The notes beneath the pieces are model-generated. The model was not told the origin of the DNA. It saw only the letters and a list, made by a program, of their open reading frames with translations, and ran no database searches. Made by a program: the position numbers and the translations under genes. From positions 186,001 to 250,000 of the forward strand of contig NZ_OY776147.1 in the NCBI RefSeq assembly GCF_963675305.1: 64,000 nt of DNA. Reading direction: 5' to 3'. The stretch comes from an uncultured Hyphomonas sp. GTDB taxonomy: Bacteria; Pseudomonadota; Alphaproteobacteria; Caulobacterales; Hyphomonadaceae. Within the stretch, counting starts at the first letter, position 1; every line of letters starts with the position of its first letter. Of the stretch, positions 16,749-25,342 are shown piece after piece.

Positions 16749-16830
16749 GGCTCTTTAATCGGTGAAGCACACTTCCGTGCCGTCGCCCTGATCAAAGCAG
16801 TCGCGGCGGTTTGAAGCGACGGATCATGAT

Positions 16831-17277
16831 CTAGTTCCTCGACGGATAAATGCCCTGCGCCACCACGCATTGTTTCAGGGCGATATAAGGCAGCGGGTCA
16901 CCGCTGGCGGGCCTGGCACCCGGCGCGCCATTCTTGCCATTGTTCGGGACTGTGCCTGCCGTGCCTTTCTCGCCGATCCTGTAATCCGGCAGGCCGGGGC
17001 CCTGGCCTGCGCCGATGATGGTCCGCCCGCGCAAATCCGGCAGGGCGAAGGTCGTGCGCCCGTCGCCGCCATACATCGTGCCCAGAAGGGAGAAGAGGGC
17101 GGTGTTCTCATTGATCGGCAACAGGCGCCCATCCGCCTCCATCGTGCCGCGCGGACAGAAATTGAAGCCGACCGTTATGATCTCGCCCAGATATTCGTCA
17201 GGCCCCGCATGGGCCGCGGGCGCGGCCGCTATCATGGCGCTGGTGAGTGCTGCTGCGATTGTGAGTTTCCGGATCAT
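16831..17277 (-). CDS. Exported tail-collar domain protein
   Basis: A 148-residue protein starting MIRKLTIAAALTS with AAGGGAGAA upstream, a signal peptide ending in AAHA, and then a phage tail-collar domain: YLGEIITVGFNFCPRGTMEA, ENTALFSLLGTMYGGDGRTTFALPDLRGR-type core (visible as LLGTMYGGDG and FALPDLRGR) and the ending QGIYPSRN. Collar domains occur in tail fibres and in free-standing microcystin-dependent (MdpB-type) proteins; the signal peptide and lack of phage genes favour the latter. Role unknown. Confidence 0.8.
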   Translation of the reverse strand: MIRKLTIAAALTSAMIAAAPAAHAGPDEYLGEIITVGFNFCPRGTMEADGRLLPINENTALFSLLGTMYGGDGRTTFALPDLRGRTIIGAGQGPGLPDYRIGEKGTAGTVPNNGKNGAPGARPASGDPLPYIALKQCVVAQGIYPSRN

Positions 17278-17439
17278 CGCGTTTTCTCCCTTTTGTGCGG
17301 ACGACCCTAGAACCTGGGGCCGGGGAGGCAAGGGAAGACCGCGCAGCGCCGGCCCGGGCGCGACCTTGAGAACCGAAGGGTTTGACTTGGCGCAGTTTCG
17401 CACGGACAGTCAGTGCCAAGGATCAGGGAGGACGAGAAA

Positions 17440-17943
17440 ATGACAATCTGGAAAACGGGACTATTGGGCGCCGCCGCCATGGCGCTGGCGGGGTGTGTTG
17501 TGGTCGACGAAAGAGCGGCGCCTGTGCCCGCTGCGGAAGTGTCGCCACCGGCCGCGATGATGGCGGAAGAAGCCCGCGCCATCGTCGAGGTGCGCAATGA
17601 CGATTTCGAGCGGCTGTTTGCGGCGGGTGAGACGATGGAGCTCGCCACCGATCTCTACACGATCGACGGCCGCATCGTGCCGCCCGACGCGCCGGACCAG
17701 GTGGGCGCCGAGGCGATTGGCGCCTATTGGACGGCGGCCCGTACCGTGGTCGGATCGGTGGACCTCCAGACGGTCGAGGCCCTGCCCGTGGGCGAGGGCC
17801 ATATCGCCGAGCGCACGCATGTCACCCTGTTCGCGCCGGACGGCACAGCCATCGGCGGCGGCAAGGCCGTGATCCTCTGGACGCTCGAAGACGGCATCTG
17901 GAAGATGCAATGGGACAGCTGGAACGACGGCCCGGTGGACTAG
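17440..17943 (+). CDS. Lipoprotein with SnoaL/DUF4440-like NTF2 fold
   Basis: A 167-residue protein starting at ATG 17440 with GGGAGGACGAG just upstream. The lipobox ALAGC puts the lipidated Cys at about 19. Residues about 45-165 have the helix-then-strand pattern of NTF2-like folds: RNDDFERLFAAGETMELA, LYTIDGRIVPPDAPDQV, GAEAIGAYWTAA and ILWTLEDGIWKMQWDSWN. Such domains may bind small ligands or be enzymes; the function is not predictable here. Confidence 0.7.
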   Translation: MTIWKTGLLGAAAMALAGCVVVDERAAPVPAAEVSPPAAMMAEEARAIVEVRNDDFERLFAAGETMELATDLYTIDGRIVPPDAPDQVGAEAIGAYWTAARTVVGSVDLQTVEALPVGEGHIAERTHVTLFAPDGTAIGGGKAVILWTLEDGIWKMQWDSWNDGPVD

Positions 17944-17968
17944 GGGCTCCGGCCGCCGGCAGAACGGT

Positions 17969-18193
17969 CTAGTAATGCGGCGGGGGCCTGTTCACCGGGG
18001 CCGCGTCGCTCACGGCCTGTTCGGTTTCGGCGACCCGTTCGCTCAAGTGCGCGACCTGACGCTCCAGCCGGTCGATCAGCTTCCATTGCGCCGTGATGGC
18101 CGCGTTCAGGTCCTCAATCGTCTGGTCCTGATGGACCACACGCATTTCAAGCTCGTCGAGGCGGGCGGAGTCCGTTGAAGGGCTGTCTGTCAT
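17969..18193 (-). CDS. slyX: SlyX family protein
   Basis: A 74-residue protein that is one long coiled coil (LDELEMRVVHQDQTIEDLNA and a second heptad stretch) ending in RPPPHY, the tell-tale SlyX tail. The ATG at 18193 gives the family length. Function of SlyX is unknown. Confidence 0.85.
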   Translation of the reverse strand: MTDSPSTDSARLDELEMRVVHQDQTIEDLNAAITAQWKLIDRLERQVAHLSERVAETEQAVSDAAPVNRPPPHY

Positions 18194-18269
18194 GAGGGAG
18201 GGCTTAGCGCCGCTGGCGGGGCGTGGCAACGCGGATACCCACCAGCCGGACTCGCCGCCGACGTCGCAC

Positions 18270-18301
18270 GGTGGGTATCGCTCCGCTCAACCCACCCTAC
18301 G
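18270..18301. repeat. REP-like inverted repeat
   Basis: GGTGGGT and ACCCACC arms flank ATCGCTCCGCTCA, similar to palindromic intergenic repeats common in proteobacteria. It lies between slyX and the AT-rich FRG gene. The edges are approximate. Confidence 0.5.
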
Positions 18302-18354
18302 CTTGCTGCCGCGAGTCCGATTGGCGGGCATCATTCGGCACCTGCGATTATGGT

Positions 18355-19347
18355 CTACCGCCAGTTCAAAACTTCTTTGGCGCACCCGTCATAGCCGGGA
18401 AAAATCCGAGTGTGTGAGTAATCCATCTGTCGAAGCAGATCTAAAATTTCGGAAGCATGTTTTTTCTTTGCGACAACGACGCCGAGTGGGGCGCGCCCTT
18501 TTTCTATAGCGGAAGTTACTTCCGGTGCCCCTTCTGCCACAATGGGGTGTTTCTTTAAGTCTTGGATAAGTTCGATTAACTGTAAATCCAGTGGCGCTAG
18601 GGGAGTTTTCCCAACTGCACTTGATCTGACGGATAAAGTAAATCTTCCTTTTTGTGCGTAAAGGTTTGGGTTTGCATATTTCGGGGCGTCAACAACATAT
18701 ACGCCAGTTTTACTTGCTTCTTCTTTCGGTATACGGATTTTGTTCCACTCGTGATCATAACAAGGCTCAAGGCGGGAAAGTACAGTTTCTGAAAGTGTCC
18801 AAACACAAAAGTCGTCTTCATCAGCGAGTTCGAGCGCACCCGTCGCCGCGAAGTATGCAGCCACATAAGGATCAGCACTCCAATCAAGAAGTCGGGTCGG
18901 TATCCCGTAATGCTGCGCCAAAGCATATACTGGCCAAAGATCTATCTGCGGCCAATCAGTATTCTCAATGATATGCGCTTTGTGCATATGCGCCGGGTTT
19001 TGTGTGAGCGCCATATGAAGCTTGGCGCTCAACTGGGGAAGTGGCAGTCCCTGTCGGTCAGCCTGAGAATAGAATAGTGCTACTGCATTAAGTTCGAGCA
19101 TATCAATATGCTCAAATGCTGTATGTTCCTTCGGAAGGTGCACATGATAGTTCTTCCAAATTTTTTTTAGGCTTTCTTGGCCAACGTTCCGAAATGCTGA
19201 CGGTGTAAGTGACCATCCAGTTGAAGCGTGGCCGCGAAACATGTTTTTTCGCCAGTATTTTTCTTGACCAGTGCTGAAGCTGGAGAGCTTGGAGATAAAA
19301 TCAGCTGCAGAAGTCGCTTCAAGAACTGTGGCTGCGCGATCAATCAT
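18355..19347 (-). CDS. FRG domain protein, accessory gene behind thiC
   Basis: A 330-residue protein. The FRG motif is seen in KNMFRGHASTGWSL, followed by the characteristic YALAQHYGIPTRLLDWSADP and VAAYFAATGALE, and a C-terminal alpha/beta part. The ATG at 19347 lies one base after the thiC stop, with GGGAAG inside the thiC end as ribosome site; a TTG four codons earlier is also open. By eye the gene is much more AT-rich than its neighbours, which suggests transfer. FRG domains are of unknown biochemical function and often occur in accessory regions. Expression from the thiC operon is inferred from position. Confidence 0.85.
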   Translation of the reverse strand: MIDRAATVLEATSAADFISKLSSFSTGQEKYWRKNMFRGHASTGWSLTPSAFRNVGQESLKKIWKNYHVHLPKEHTAFEHIDMLELNAVALFYSQADRQGLPLPQLSAKLHMALTQNPAHMHKAHIIENTDWPQIDLWPVYALAQHYGIPTRLLDWSADPYVAAYFAATGALELADEDDFCVWTLSETVLSRLEPCYDHEWNKIRIPKEEASKTGVYVVDAPKYANPNLYAQKGRFTLSVRSSAVGKTPLAPLDLQLIELIQDLKKHPIVAEGAPEVTSAIEKGRAPLGVVVAKKKHASEILDLLRQMDYSHTRIFPGYDGCAKEVLNWR

Positions 19348-19348
19348 G

Positions 19349-21217
19349 CTACTTCCCAATGTAAATCTCCCCGCCTTTCTCCATAAACTCGCGGCTCTTT
19401 TCTTCCATCCCTTTCCGCGCTTCTGCGGCCTGCTTCTCCAGGTCGTTCCGTTCGTTCTCGCTCATGCCCGCTGCGTATTCCCGCACTTCGGCGGTGATCT
19501 TCATGCTGCAGAATTTGGGGCCGCACATGGAGCAGAAGTGGGCGACCTTGTGGGCTTCCTTGGGCAGGGTCTGGTCGTGGAAGTCGCGGGCAGTTTCGGG
19601 GTCGAGGGAGAGGTTGAACTGGTCTTCCCAGCGGAACTCGAACCGCGCGCGTGAGAGGGCGTCGTCGCGCACCTGCGCGGCGGGGTGGCCCTTGGCGAGG
19701 TCTGCCGCGTGGGCGGCGAGGCGGTAGGTGACGACGCCGACTTTCACATCGTCCCGGTCCGGCAGGCCCAGATGCTCCTTGGGCGTCACATAGCAGAGCA
19801 TGGCCGTGCCATACCAGCCGATCATCGCCGCGCCGATGCCGGAGGTGATGTGGTCGTATCCCGGCGCAATATCCGTGGTGAGCGGCCCCAGCGTATAGAA
19901 GGGGGCCTCGCCGCATTCGCGCAGCTGCTTCTCCATGTTCACCTTGATCTTGTGCATCGGCACATGGCCGGGCCCTTCGATCATCACCTGGCAGCCTTTG
20001 TCCCATGCGATTTTCGTCAGTTCCCCGAGGGTTTCCAGTTCTGCGAACTGGGCGGCGTCGTTTGCGTCTGCGATGGCGCCGGGGCGCAGGCCGTCGCCGA
20101 GGCTGAACGAGACATCATAGGCCCGCATGATGTCGCAGATTTCCTCGAAATGCGTGTAGAGGAAGCTTTCGGTGTGGTGGGCCAGCATCCACTTCGCCAT
20201 GATCGAGCCGCCGCGGCTGACAATGCCGCAGACACGGTCTGCCGTCAGGTGGATATAGGCGAGGCGCACGCCGGCATGGATGGTGAAATAGTCGACGCCC
20301 TGTTCGGCCTGTTCGATCAGCGTGTCGCGGAAGACGTCCCAGGTGAGGTCTTCGGCGACGCCGTTCACTTTCTCCAGCGCCTGATAGATCGGCACCGTGC
20401 CGATCGGAACCGGGCTGTTGCGGATGATCCATTCGCGCGTGTTGTGAATGTTTCGGCCGGTGGAGAGGTCCATCACATTGTCGGCGCCCCAGCGGGTGGC
20501 CCACACCATCTTGTCGATTTCTTCTTCCACGGAGGAGGTAACGGCGGAATTGCCGATATTGGCATTGATCTTCACAAGGAAGTTCCGCCCGATGATCTGC
20601 GGTTCCAGCTCAGCATGGTTGATGTTGGAGGGGATGATCGCGCGCCCGGCGGCGATCTCGTCGCGCACGAATTCCGGCGTGATATATTCCGGGATGTGCG
20701 CGCCAAAGCTTTCGCCCTGGGCGATCTGTGCGGCGGCGCCGTCGACGGCGGCGCGGCGGCCAAGGTTTTCGCGCGTGGCGACGTAGATCATTTCCTTGGT
20801 GACGATGCCGGCTTTGGCATATTCATACTGGGTGACCGGGCCGGTGCCCGTGCCGCGCAGGGGGCGGTGCTTCACCGGGAATTCGCGGGCGAGATGCTTG
20901 CCTGATGCGCCGCCATTGTCTTCCGGCTTCACGTCGCGGCCATCATATTCCTCGACATGGCCGCGTTCCAGCACCCAGTCGCGCCGTGTGCGGGCGAGGC
21001 CCTTTTCGATGTCGATGGTCACCGACGGGTCTGTGTACGGGCCGGACGTGTCATAGACTGGCACCGGCGGCTCGTTCGCGCTCGGGTGCAGGTCGATCTC
21101 GCGGTGCGGCACGGCCAGATCTGGCAGGGGATGGGTGTAGACCTTGCGGGATGCGGGCAGCGGCCCGGTGGTGACCTGCGGGGTGGAGAATTCGGATTGG
21201 TCGGAAGGCTTGTTCAT
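19349..21217 (-). CDS. thiC: Phosphomethylpyrimidine synthase ThiC
   Basis: A 622-residue radical SAM enzyme converting aminoimidazole ribotide to hydroxymethylpyrimidine phosphate for thiamine synthesis. Highly conserved blocks are visible: MVWATRWGADNVMDLSTGR, IIRNSPVPIGTVPIYQALEK, GPGHVPMHKI, and the C-terminal cluster motif CSMCGPKFCSM that binds the 4Fe-4S cluster. The ATG at 21217 overlaps the upstream DUF1801 stop as ATGA. It belongs to a unit led by a TPP riboswitch, which is the expected control. Confidence 0.97.
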   Translation of the reverse strand: MNKPSDQSEFSTPQVTTGPLPASRKVYTHPLPDLAVPHREIDLHPSANEPPVPVYDTSGPYTDPSVTIDIEKGLARTRRDWVLERGHVEEYDGRDVKPEDNGGASGKHLAREFPVKHRPLRGTGTGPVTQYEYAKAGIVTKEMIYVATRENLGRRAAVDGAAAQIAQGESFGAHIPEYITPEFVRDEIAAGRAIIPSNINHAELEPQIIGRNFLVKINANIGNSAVTSSVEEEIDKMVWATRWGADNVMDLSTGRNIHNTREWIIRNSPVPIGTVPIYQALEKVNGVAEDLTWDVFRDTLIEQAEQGVDYFTIHAGVRLAYIHLTADRVCGIVSRGGSIMAKWMLAHHTESFLYTHFEEICDIMRAYDVSFSLGDGLRPGAIADANDAAQFAELETLGELTKIAWDKGCQVMIEGPGHVPMHKIKVNMEKQLRECGEAPFYTLGPLTTDIAPGYDHITSGIGAAMIGWYGTAMLCYVTPKEHLGLPDRDDVKVGVVTYRLAAHAADLAKGHPAAQVRDDALSRARFEFRWEDQFNLSLDPETARDFHDQTLPKEAHKVAHFCSMCGPKFCSMKITAEVREYAAGMSENERNDLEKQAAEARKGMEEKSREFMEKGGEIYIGK

Positions 21218-21648
21218 TGTGCAGGCTTTCTCTGGTGATAGGTCAGCGCCATGGCGAGGCAATGGCGGATGGGGTCTGCGGGAAGGGGGCTGTCGAGCGG
21301 CAGGCGGATCTGGCGATTGCCGACAAGGTCCAGCGTCTCGCCGTAAAGGCTGCGCCAATCGTCCAGCAGCGTGGTCTGGCAATTGACGAAAATGCCTGCC
21401 GTGTCCGGCCGTTTGGGCGACCAGGCGAGGCGGATTGTCGTGCCGCTTTTCGGGGCGCTCGTCAGATAGGCGGGCTCGCCCCATTTCAGGGTTTCGGTGA
21501 TGCGGCCTACGTTCGGCAGGCTGTGAGCCGTTTCGTAAAGGATGGCGCGGATCGCGAGCAGCAGTTTGCGTGCCGGGGCGGGATAGGTGGCAAACACCTT
21601 GCCGACATCGCCGCTGGGCGCGGGGACCTGGAGGTTGGCCGTGTTCAT
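21214..21648 (-). CDS. DUF1801 domain protein
   Basis: A 144-residue protein: an early VFATYPAPARKLLLAIRAIL helix, TETLKWGEPAYLTS and SGTTIRLAWSPKRPD, then IFVNCQTTLLDDWRSLYG. This is the DUF1801 (YdhG-like) fold of unknown role. Start at 21648 overlaps the upstream thioesterase stop by four bases and its own stop overlaps the thiC start, so the three are translationally linked. Confidence 0.8.
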   Translation of the reverse strand: MNTANLQVPAPSGDVGKVFATYPAPARKLLLAIRAILYETAHSLPNVGRITETLKWGEPAYLTSAPKSGTTIRLAWSPKRPDTAGIFVNCQTTLLDDWRSLYGETLDLVGNRQIRLPLDSPLPADPIRHCLAMALTYHQRKPAQ

Positions 21649-22373
21649 GGCGCCATACTCCCGGCCTGTTCCGGCGTCAGCTCGATCCACAGCGTGTCGG
21701 CCTGCGCCAGCAATGTGCCGTCTGTGGCATGCAGGGCGGTTCCGGCAAAATGCTTCCGCCCTTTGCTCCACTCATGCCAGGCATGGACGATCACCGGCTG
21801 GCCGATCGGCACGGGCCGGTGGATGGCCGCCGTCATCTCGCCCAGCAGATAGGTCGTTTCGATCTCGGGCAGGGCAAAGCCGCCGGGGCAATCCAGCGCG
21901 GCCCAGACATATTCCGGGCGGAGATGGCCATGCCCGTCATCGAAATTGGCATGCGGTGTCCAGAGGGCCGCCGCTTCCAGTCTGTCGCCCAGCCGTCCGC
22001 ATTGGATGTGCAGGCCGTCGCCTTCTTTCCGGTTCCGTCCACAGACGAAGCAGGTAGAGACGCCGCCTGCGCCGAAATAGGTCGGGTTTTGCCCGGCTTC
22101 CTGCGCGGCCTCCATGGACGGCGCAGCCGGCGGTGTCAGCGTCACGCCGCCGGGGCGCGCGGTAAGGATAGGTGTGTCGCCGGAGGCGGCGACCAGCTTG
22201 CCCTCCTGCCGGGTCACGGCCAGCGGTGTGTCCAGCGGGATCGGGGCGGAGATGCGCACGGTATGGGGCGCCTCGAACAGGTGCGACATCACGCCGGCCG
22301 AATAGCCGCCATTGCCCGAAGCGGGCGGGCCATTAAAGGCAGAAGCAATGGTGATGTCGCCAACCGGCTGCAT
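21645..22373 (-). CDS. Hotdog-fold acyl-CoA thioesterase-like protein under the riboswitch
   Basis: A 242-residue double-hotdog-type protein. It has AFNGPPASGNGGYSAGVMSH at the start, a CFVCGRNRKEGDGL motif in the middle and LDCPGGFALP later. The start at 22373 has GGAG nearby and directly follows the TPP aptamer, so it is the first gene of the riboswitch unit. A close paralogue (22551-23276) lies just upstream of the riboswitch. Substrate unknown; a thiamine-related role is possible only by context. Confidence 0.75.
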   Translation of the reverse strand: MQPVGDITIASAFNGPPASGNGGYSAGVMSHLFEAPHTVRISAPIPLDTPLAVTRQEGKLVAASGDTPILTARPGGVTLTPPAAPSMEAAQEAGQNPTYFGAGGVSTCFVCGRNRKEGDGLHIQCGRLGDRLEAAALWTPHANFDDGHGHLRPEYVWAALDCPGGFALPEIETTYLLGEMTAAIHRPVPIGQPVIVHAWHEWSKGRKHFAGTALHATDGTLLAQADTLWIELTPEQAGSMAP

Positions 22374-22404
22374 GGTGTCCGCTCCGTCCCTCGCGCCGGC
22401 CACG

Positions 22405-22493
22405 CCGCGCGTGCGCGGCATTCCCCGGATCAGGTTCAAAGGGTAAAGTCTCAGCCCTGCCGGCTCATTCCGGTCAGGACACCCCTCGGATGC
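22405..22493 (-). ncRNA. TPP riboswitch (THI element)
   Basis: Read on the minus strand the sequence has GAGGGGTGTCC, a P3 hairpin CCGG...CCGG, the invariant GGGCTGAGA, and ACCCTTTGAACCTGATC followed by GGGGAATGCC, all core elements of the thiamine pyrophosphate aptamer. A GC-rich hairpin (GCCGCG and CGCGGC) and then the ribosome site and ATG of the thioesterase follow within about 30 bases. There is no U-run terminator, so control of translation is more likely than of transcription (inference). Confidence 0.95.
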
Positions 22494-22550
22494 GTGTCAG
22501 ACTAGCGGGTTTGGGGCGCCCTGCAAAGGGGCGTGCGGAAGGGCGTGGGC

Positions 22551-23276
22551 TCAGGCCTTTTTCAGCTCGATCCAGAGCTGTTCGGACTGGGCGATCAGCT
22601 GGCCGTCTTCTGTGTAGATGGCCGTGCCGGCGCCGTGTTTGCGCCCGTCATGGAAGAGGGGCCAGCCGGCCACCACCAGCGCCTCTCCGGCTTTCGGCAG
22701 GGCATGGAGATTGCCGACGATGCGGGCAAGCACCATCGGATTGCCGTCGAAGCCCACCGCGAAGGCGCCGGGGCAGTCGAGCGCCGCCCACAGGATTTCC
22801 GGGCGCACAAGGCCGTCATCTCCGGCAAATTCCGGTGCGGGCACCCAGACATCGGCCACGCCGTCAAAGCCGTCGGCCGGGCCGGTAAACAGGCGCAGGC
22901 CGTCGCCGACCTTGCGGTGCGGGCCGCAGACAAAACAGCTGGGGAAGGCGTGATCTTCTTCCGGCGGAAAGTGGCTGCGGCCGTTGAGGGCCTGGTCCGG
23001 CGTCGGGGCGTCCGGCGGCGGCGGCAAGAAGCCGGACAGGGCAGACGTGGCTACCAGCGTGTCGCCGTCGAAGAACTCAAAGCCCTGCGCGCCGGAAACA
23101 ACCCGGACCGGCTTGTCCAGTGGCGGCGGCGCGCGGAGGTTCACTTCGGCCGGCCCGTCCACCAGCGCGGCGAAGACGCCTGCCGCATAGCCGCCATTGG
23201 CCGAGCCCGGCGGACCATTGTAGCGGGCCGCGATTTCGATCGTCTCGGGATGTGTCAATGAAAGGTCCTTCCGCAT
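22551..23276 (-). CDS. Hotdog-fold thioesterase-like protein, paralogue of the riboswitch-linked gene
   Basis: A 241-residue protein that aligns along its whole length with the gene at 21645-22373: ARYNGPPGSANGGYAAGVFA, CFVCGPHRKVGDGLRL and LDCPGAFAVGFDG. The ATG at 23276 fits the paralogue; a start further up is unlikely. It ends 58 bases before the aptamer and so is not under that riboswitch unless transcribed through it. The pair looks like a tandem duplication into which the riboswitch separates the copies. Confidence 0.74.
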   Translation of the reverse strand: MRKDLSLTHPETIEIAARYNGPPGSANGGYAAGVFAALVDGPAEVNLRAPPPLDKPVRVVSGAQGFEFFDGDTLVATSALSGFLPPPPDAPTPDQALNGRSHFPPEEDHAFPSCFVCGPHRKVGDGLRLFTGPADGFDGVADVWVPAPEFAGDDGLVRPEILWAALDCPGAFAVGFDGNPMVLARIVGNLHALPKAGEALVVAGWPLFHDGRKHGAGTAIYTEDGQLIAQSEQLWIELKKA

Positions 23277-23357
23277 CGGTGCCGGCATGAGTCCCGCCCC
23301 GCGATAGGGGGCAGGACACGGCAGGTCCACCGTGCGAAAACGCGCAGGCAGAAGCCT

Positions 23358-24362
23358 CTATTCTAACGCTTCGGAATCGAGCTTTTTGATCGCCTTGTCC
23401 CAGTCCGCCACCTTGTCCAGCTGGTCATTGTAGATGCGGATCTGGTCGTTCGGCGTGTGCATCAACACGTCGATATGGGGCCGGGCTTTTTCGGCCAGCG
23501 GGCGGGCGATGGCGTCCAGTTCGGCCTTCTTCGCCTCCATTTGCGAGTCATCGTCATAGGTTTTTTGCGGCAGGGCCGGATTGGTCCAGATCCAGCCGCC
23601 ATTCCCGAAATTGATGTTCTCCAGATAGACATGCTCCCAGCGAGTGAGGCGTTCGACTTCCTGCCCGTAGAGGCGGGCGAGGTAGAAATCGAGTTCCAGT
23701 CTGTGGGCGGGGCAGGCGGCGTAGAGCGACTGGAGGCGGTTCTCCGCCCAGCCGAAGCCCGGGTGGTCATATTTCGTCCTGATCGTGCGGTCCCACAGGT
23801 TTGCCTCTTCCTGCAGGCGAAAGTTTGCATGGTCGGCATAGGGGCAGGCCTCATAGGCCGCGCCTGAAATCGCCGGATGGATGCGGCCCGCTTCGGCCAG
23901 CCGGATCATATAGGGCAGGGCATATTTGAGCAGCGATGTGGTGGCGGCGTTGTAGCCGAAATAGTTCTTCTCGGTGCCGTCTGGCTGTTTCAGCACGCTC
24001 GGCTTCTGTTTCGTGTTCCAGGCATAATCGTTCTGCGAGATTGCGGTCAGCGCCCGCGTGATGTCCCGCTCCAGCGTGTCCATATCCGTGGCAGACCCCA
24101 TGGCAGCGCTGGACAGGGTGGAGGCAATCGCCTGGGCGTCCGGTCGGTCTGGGCAGGACTCGATGGCCCAGTCTGCCAGGTCCCGGATGGTCGCCGGATC
24201 CGTTTGCGCGCCCTGACGGATGGCCATTTCCATATCGTAGAGCGTCTGTTCGGCATCGGCCGGGCAGGCGGGGGCCGTTTCGGCAAGGGCGGGTGCAGGC
24301 ATGGCGGCTGTGAGGGCCGCGAGGGCGAGGGGCGCGAATGCGCGGATCAGTCTTGTCTTCAT
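23358..24362 (-). CDS. Exported hypothetical protein
   Basis: A 334-residue protein with signal peptide MKTRLIRAFAPLALAALTAA, cleaved near ALAETAP. The mature chain is largely helical with Trp- and Tyr-rich stretches (YAWNTKQK, FGYNAATTSLLKYALPYMIRL, GFGWAENRLQSLYAACP). Several cysteines could form disulphides. Family not recognised. It is transcribed away from the next gene. Confidence 0.6.
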   Translation of the reverse strand: MKTRLIRAFAPLALAALTAAMPAPALAETAPACPADAEQTLYDMEMAIRQGAQTDPATIRDLADWAIESCPDRPDAQAIASTLSSAAMGSATDMDTLERDITRALTAISQNDYAWNTKQKPSVLKQPDGTEKNYFGYNAATTSLLKYALPYMIRLAEAGRIHPAISGAAYEACPYADHANFRLQEEANLWDRTIRTKYDHPGFGWAENRLQSLYAACPAHRLELDFYLARLYGQEVERLTRWEHVYLENINFGNGGWIWTNPALPQKTYDDDSQMEAKKAELDAIARPLAEKARPHIDVLMHTPNDQIRIYNDQLDKVADWDKAIKKLDSEALE

Positions 24363-24532
24363 GGTGTCCCCGAAATGGTGTCCCCAAAATTTCCGGGACT
24401 TTGTGGCATGGATGGGGCGGCATGCGCACCGGCGGCGTGATTAACAGCCAGCGCAGTTCCATTAACCTTCTGTCGACACGATTGGTTCAAGTCTGGTGGC
24501 AGAGACTGAACACACGGACGGGAGATCCGCCC

Positions 24533-25339
24533 ATGGCCTTTGACGCAGCGCTTGCCGCCGCCCCGCAGACCGATACGAAGCCGACCAAATGGCAGCGCTT
24601 CAAGGTCGACCTGTGGCTGACAGACCTGAACCTCACCGAAATCGGCATCATGAAGCACACGCAACATGAGGCGGAGTCCGACCAGTTCACCAAGGACATG
24701 GAGATTATCGGCCAGATTCGTGAGGATGGGAAACGCTCCGGCATCGTCGCCTACCGCAAGGAATTGTGGAAGGACGGCAAGGACATGAAGCGCCGGCTGG
24801 TGATCAAGCTGTTCTCGGAGAACATGCGCTGGCGCGGCACGATGGAACTGATGATGGGCCGTTCGCTGCAGCTGTCCATCGGGGCGCGGGGCGTGCCGGT
24901 CACGGCCTTCTCGATGAACCTCTCCCGTTCGAAACAGCTGATCCAGCTGGAGCGCTCGGCGCAGAAATGGCCCTTCTTCCCGGAGAAGTTTTCCTTCTTC
25001 ATCGAAACCTCCCGCGGCCCGCGCTTCTACCGGTTGCGCCGCAATGTGATCGGTATCGGTGCGGACTATACGCTGTATGACGACAAGAACCGCAAGATCG
25101 GATCGCTGGATCACCGCATCATCAATCTCGGCGGCAGCTGGAAGGTGAAGCTCGATGCGGCGCATTCCTATGCGGCGCTGGAATCGGTGCTGCAGATGTT
25201 CTGCACCATGCTGCGCTTCAACGGGGCCGTGCGCCGGCATGTCTCTCACGAAGTGGAAATGGTCAGCCGCGGCCGGGCCGTGCGCGAACTGGACCATCAG
25301 GAGTCGGATCTTTACCAGAATCCGCGCCGCCGGCGCTGA
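24533..25339 (+). CDS. Conserved hypothetical protein, possibly Tubby/LURP-like
   Basis: A 268-residue protein starting at ATG 24533 with GGGAG upstream; the frame is open earlier but that part includes the divergent promoter. The central and C-terminal regions are rich in beta strands, and YTLYDDKNRKIGSLDHRI followed by NLGGSWKVKL recalls the strand pattern of LURP-one/Tubby-like proteins. This resemblance is weak and by eye. Basic C-terminal tail NPRRRR. No signal peptide. Confidence 0.6.
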   Translation: MAFDAALAAAPQTDTKPTKWQRFKVDLWLTDLNLTEIGIMKHTQHEAESDQFTKDMEIIGQIREDGKRSGIVAYRKELWKDGKDMKRRLVIKLFSENMRWRGTMELMMGRSLQLSIGARGVPVTAFSMNLSRSKQLIQLERSAQKWPFFPEKFSFFIETSRGPRFYRLRRNVIGIGADYTLYDDKNRKIGSLDHRIINLGGSWKVKLDAAHSYAALESVLQMFCTMLRFNGAVRRHVSHEVEMVSRGRAVRELDHQESDLYQNPRRRR

Positions 25340-25342
25340 GGC

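Noticed and set aside
16749..16830. A 20-codon minus-strand tail (ending CFDQGDGTEVCFTD) between two genes that could be a gene remnant
   Set aside because: It has a stop codon right upstream and no start; too short to call a pseudogene without a homologue search.
16831..17277. Prophage remnant suggested by the tail-collar domain
   Set aside because: No other phage genes are near, and the protein has a signal peptide, so a free-standing collar-domain protein is more likely.
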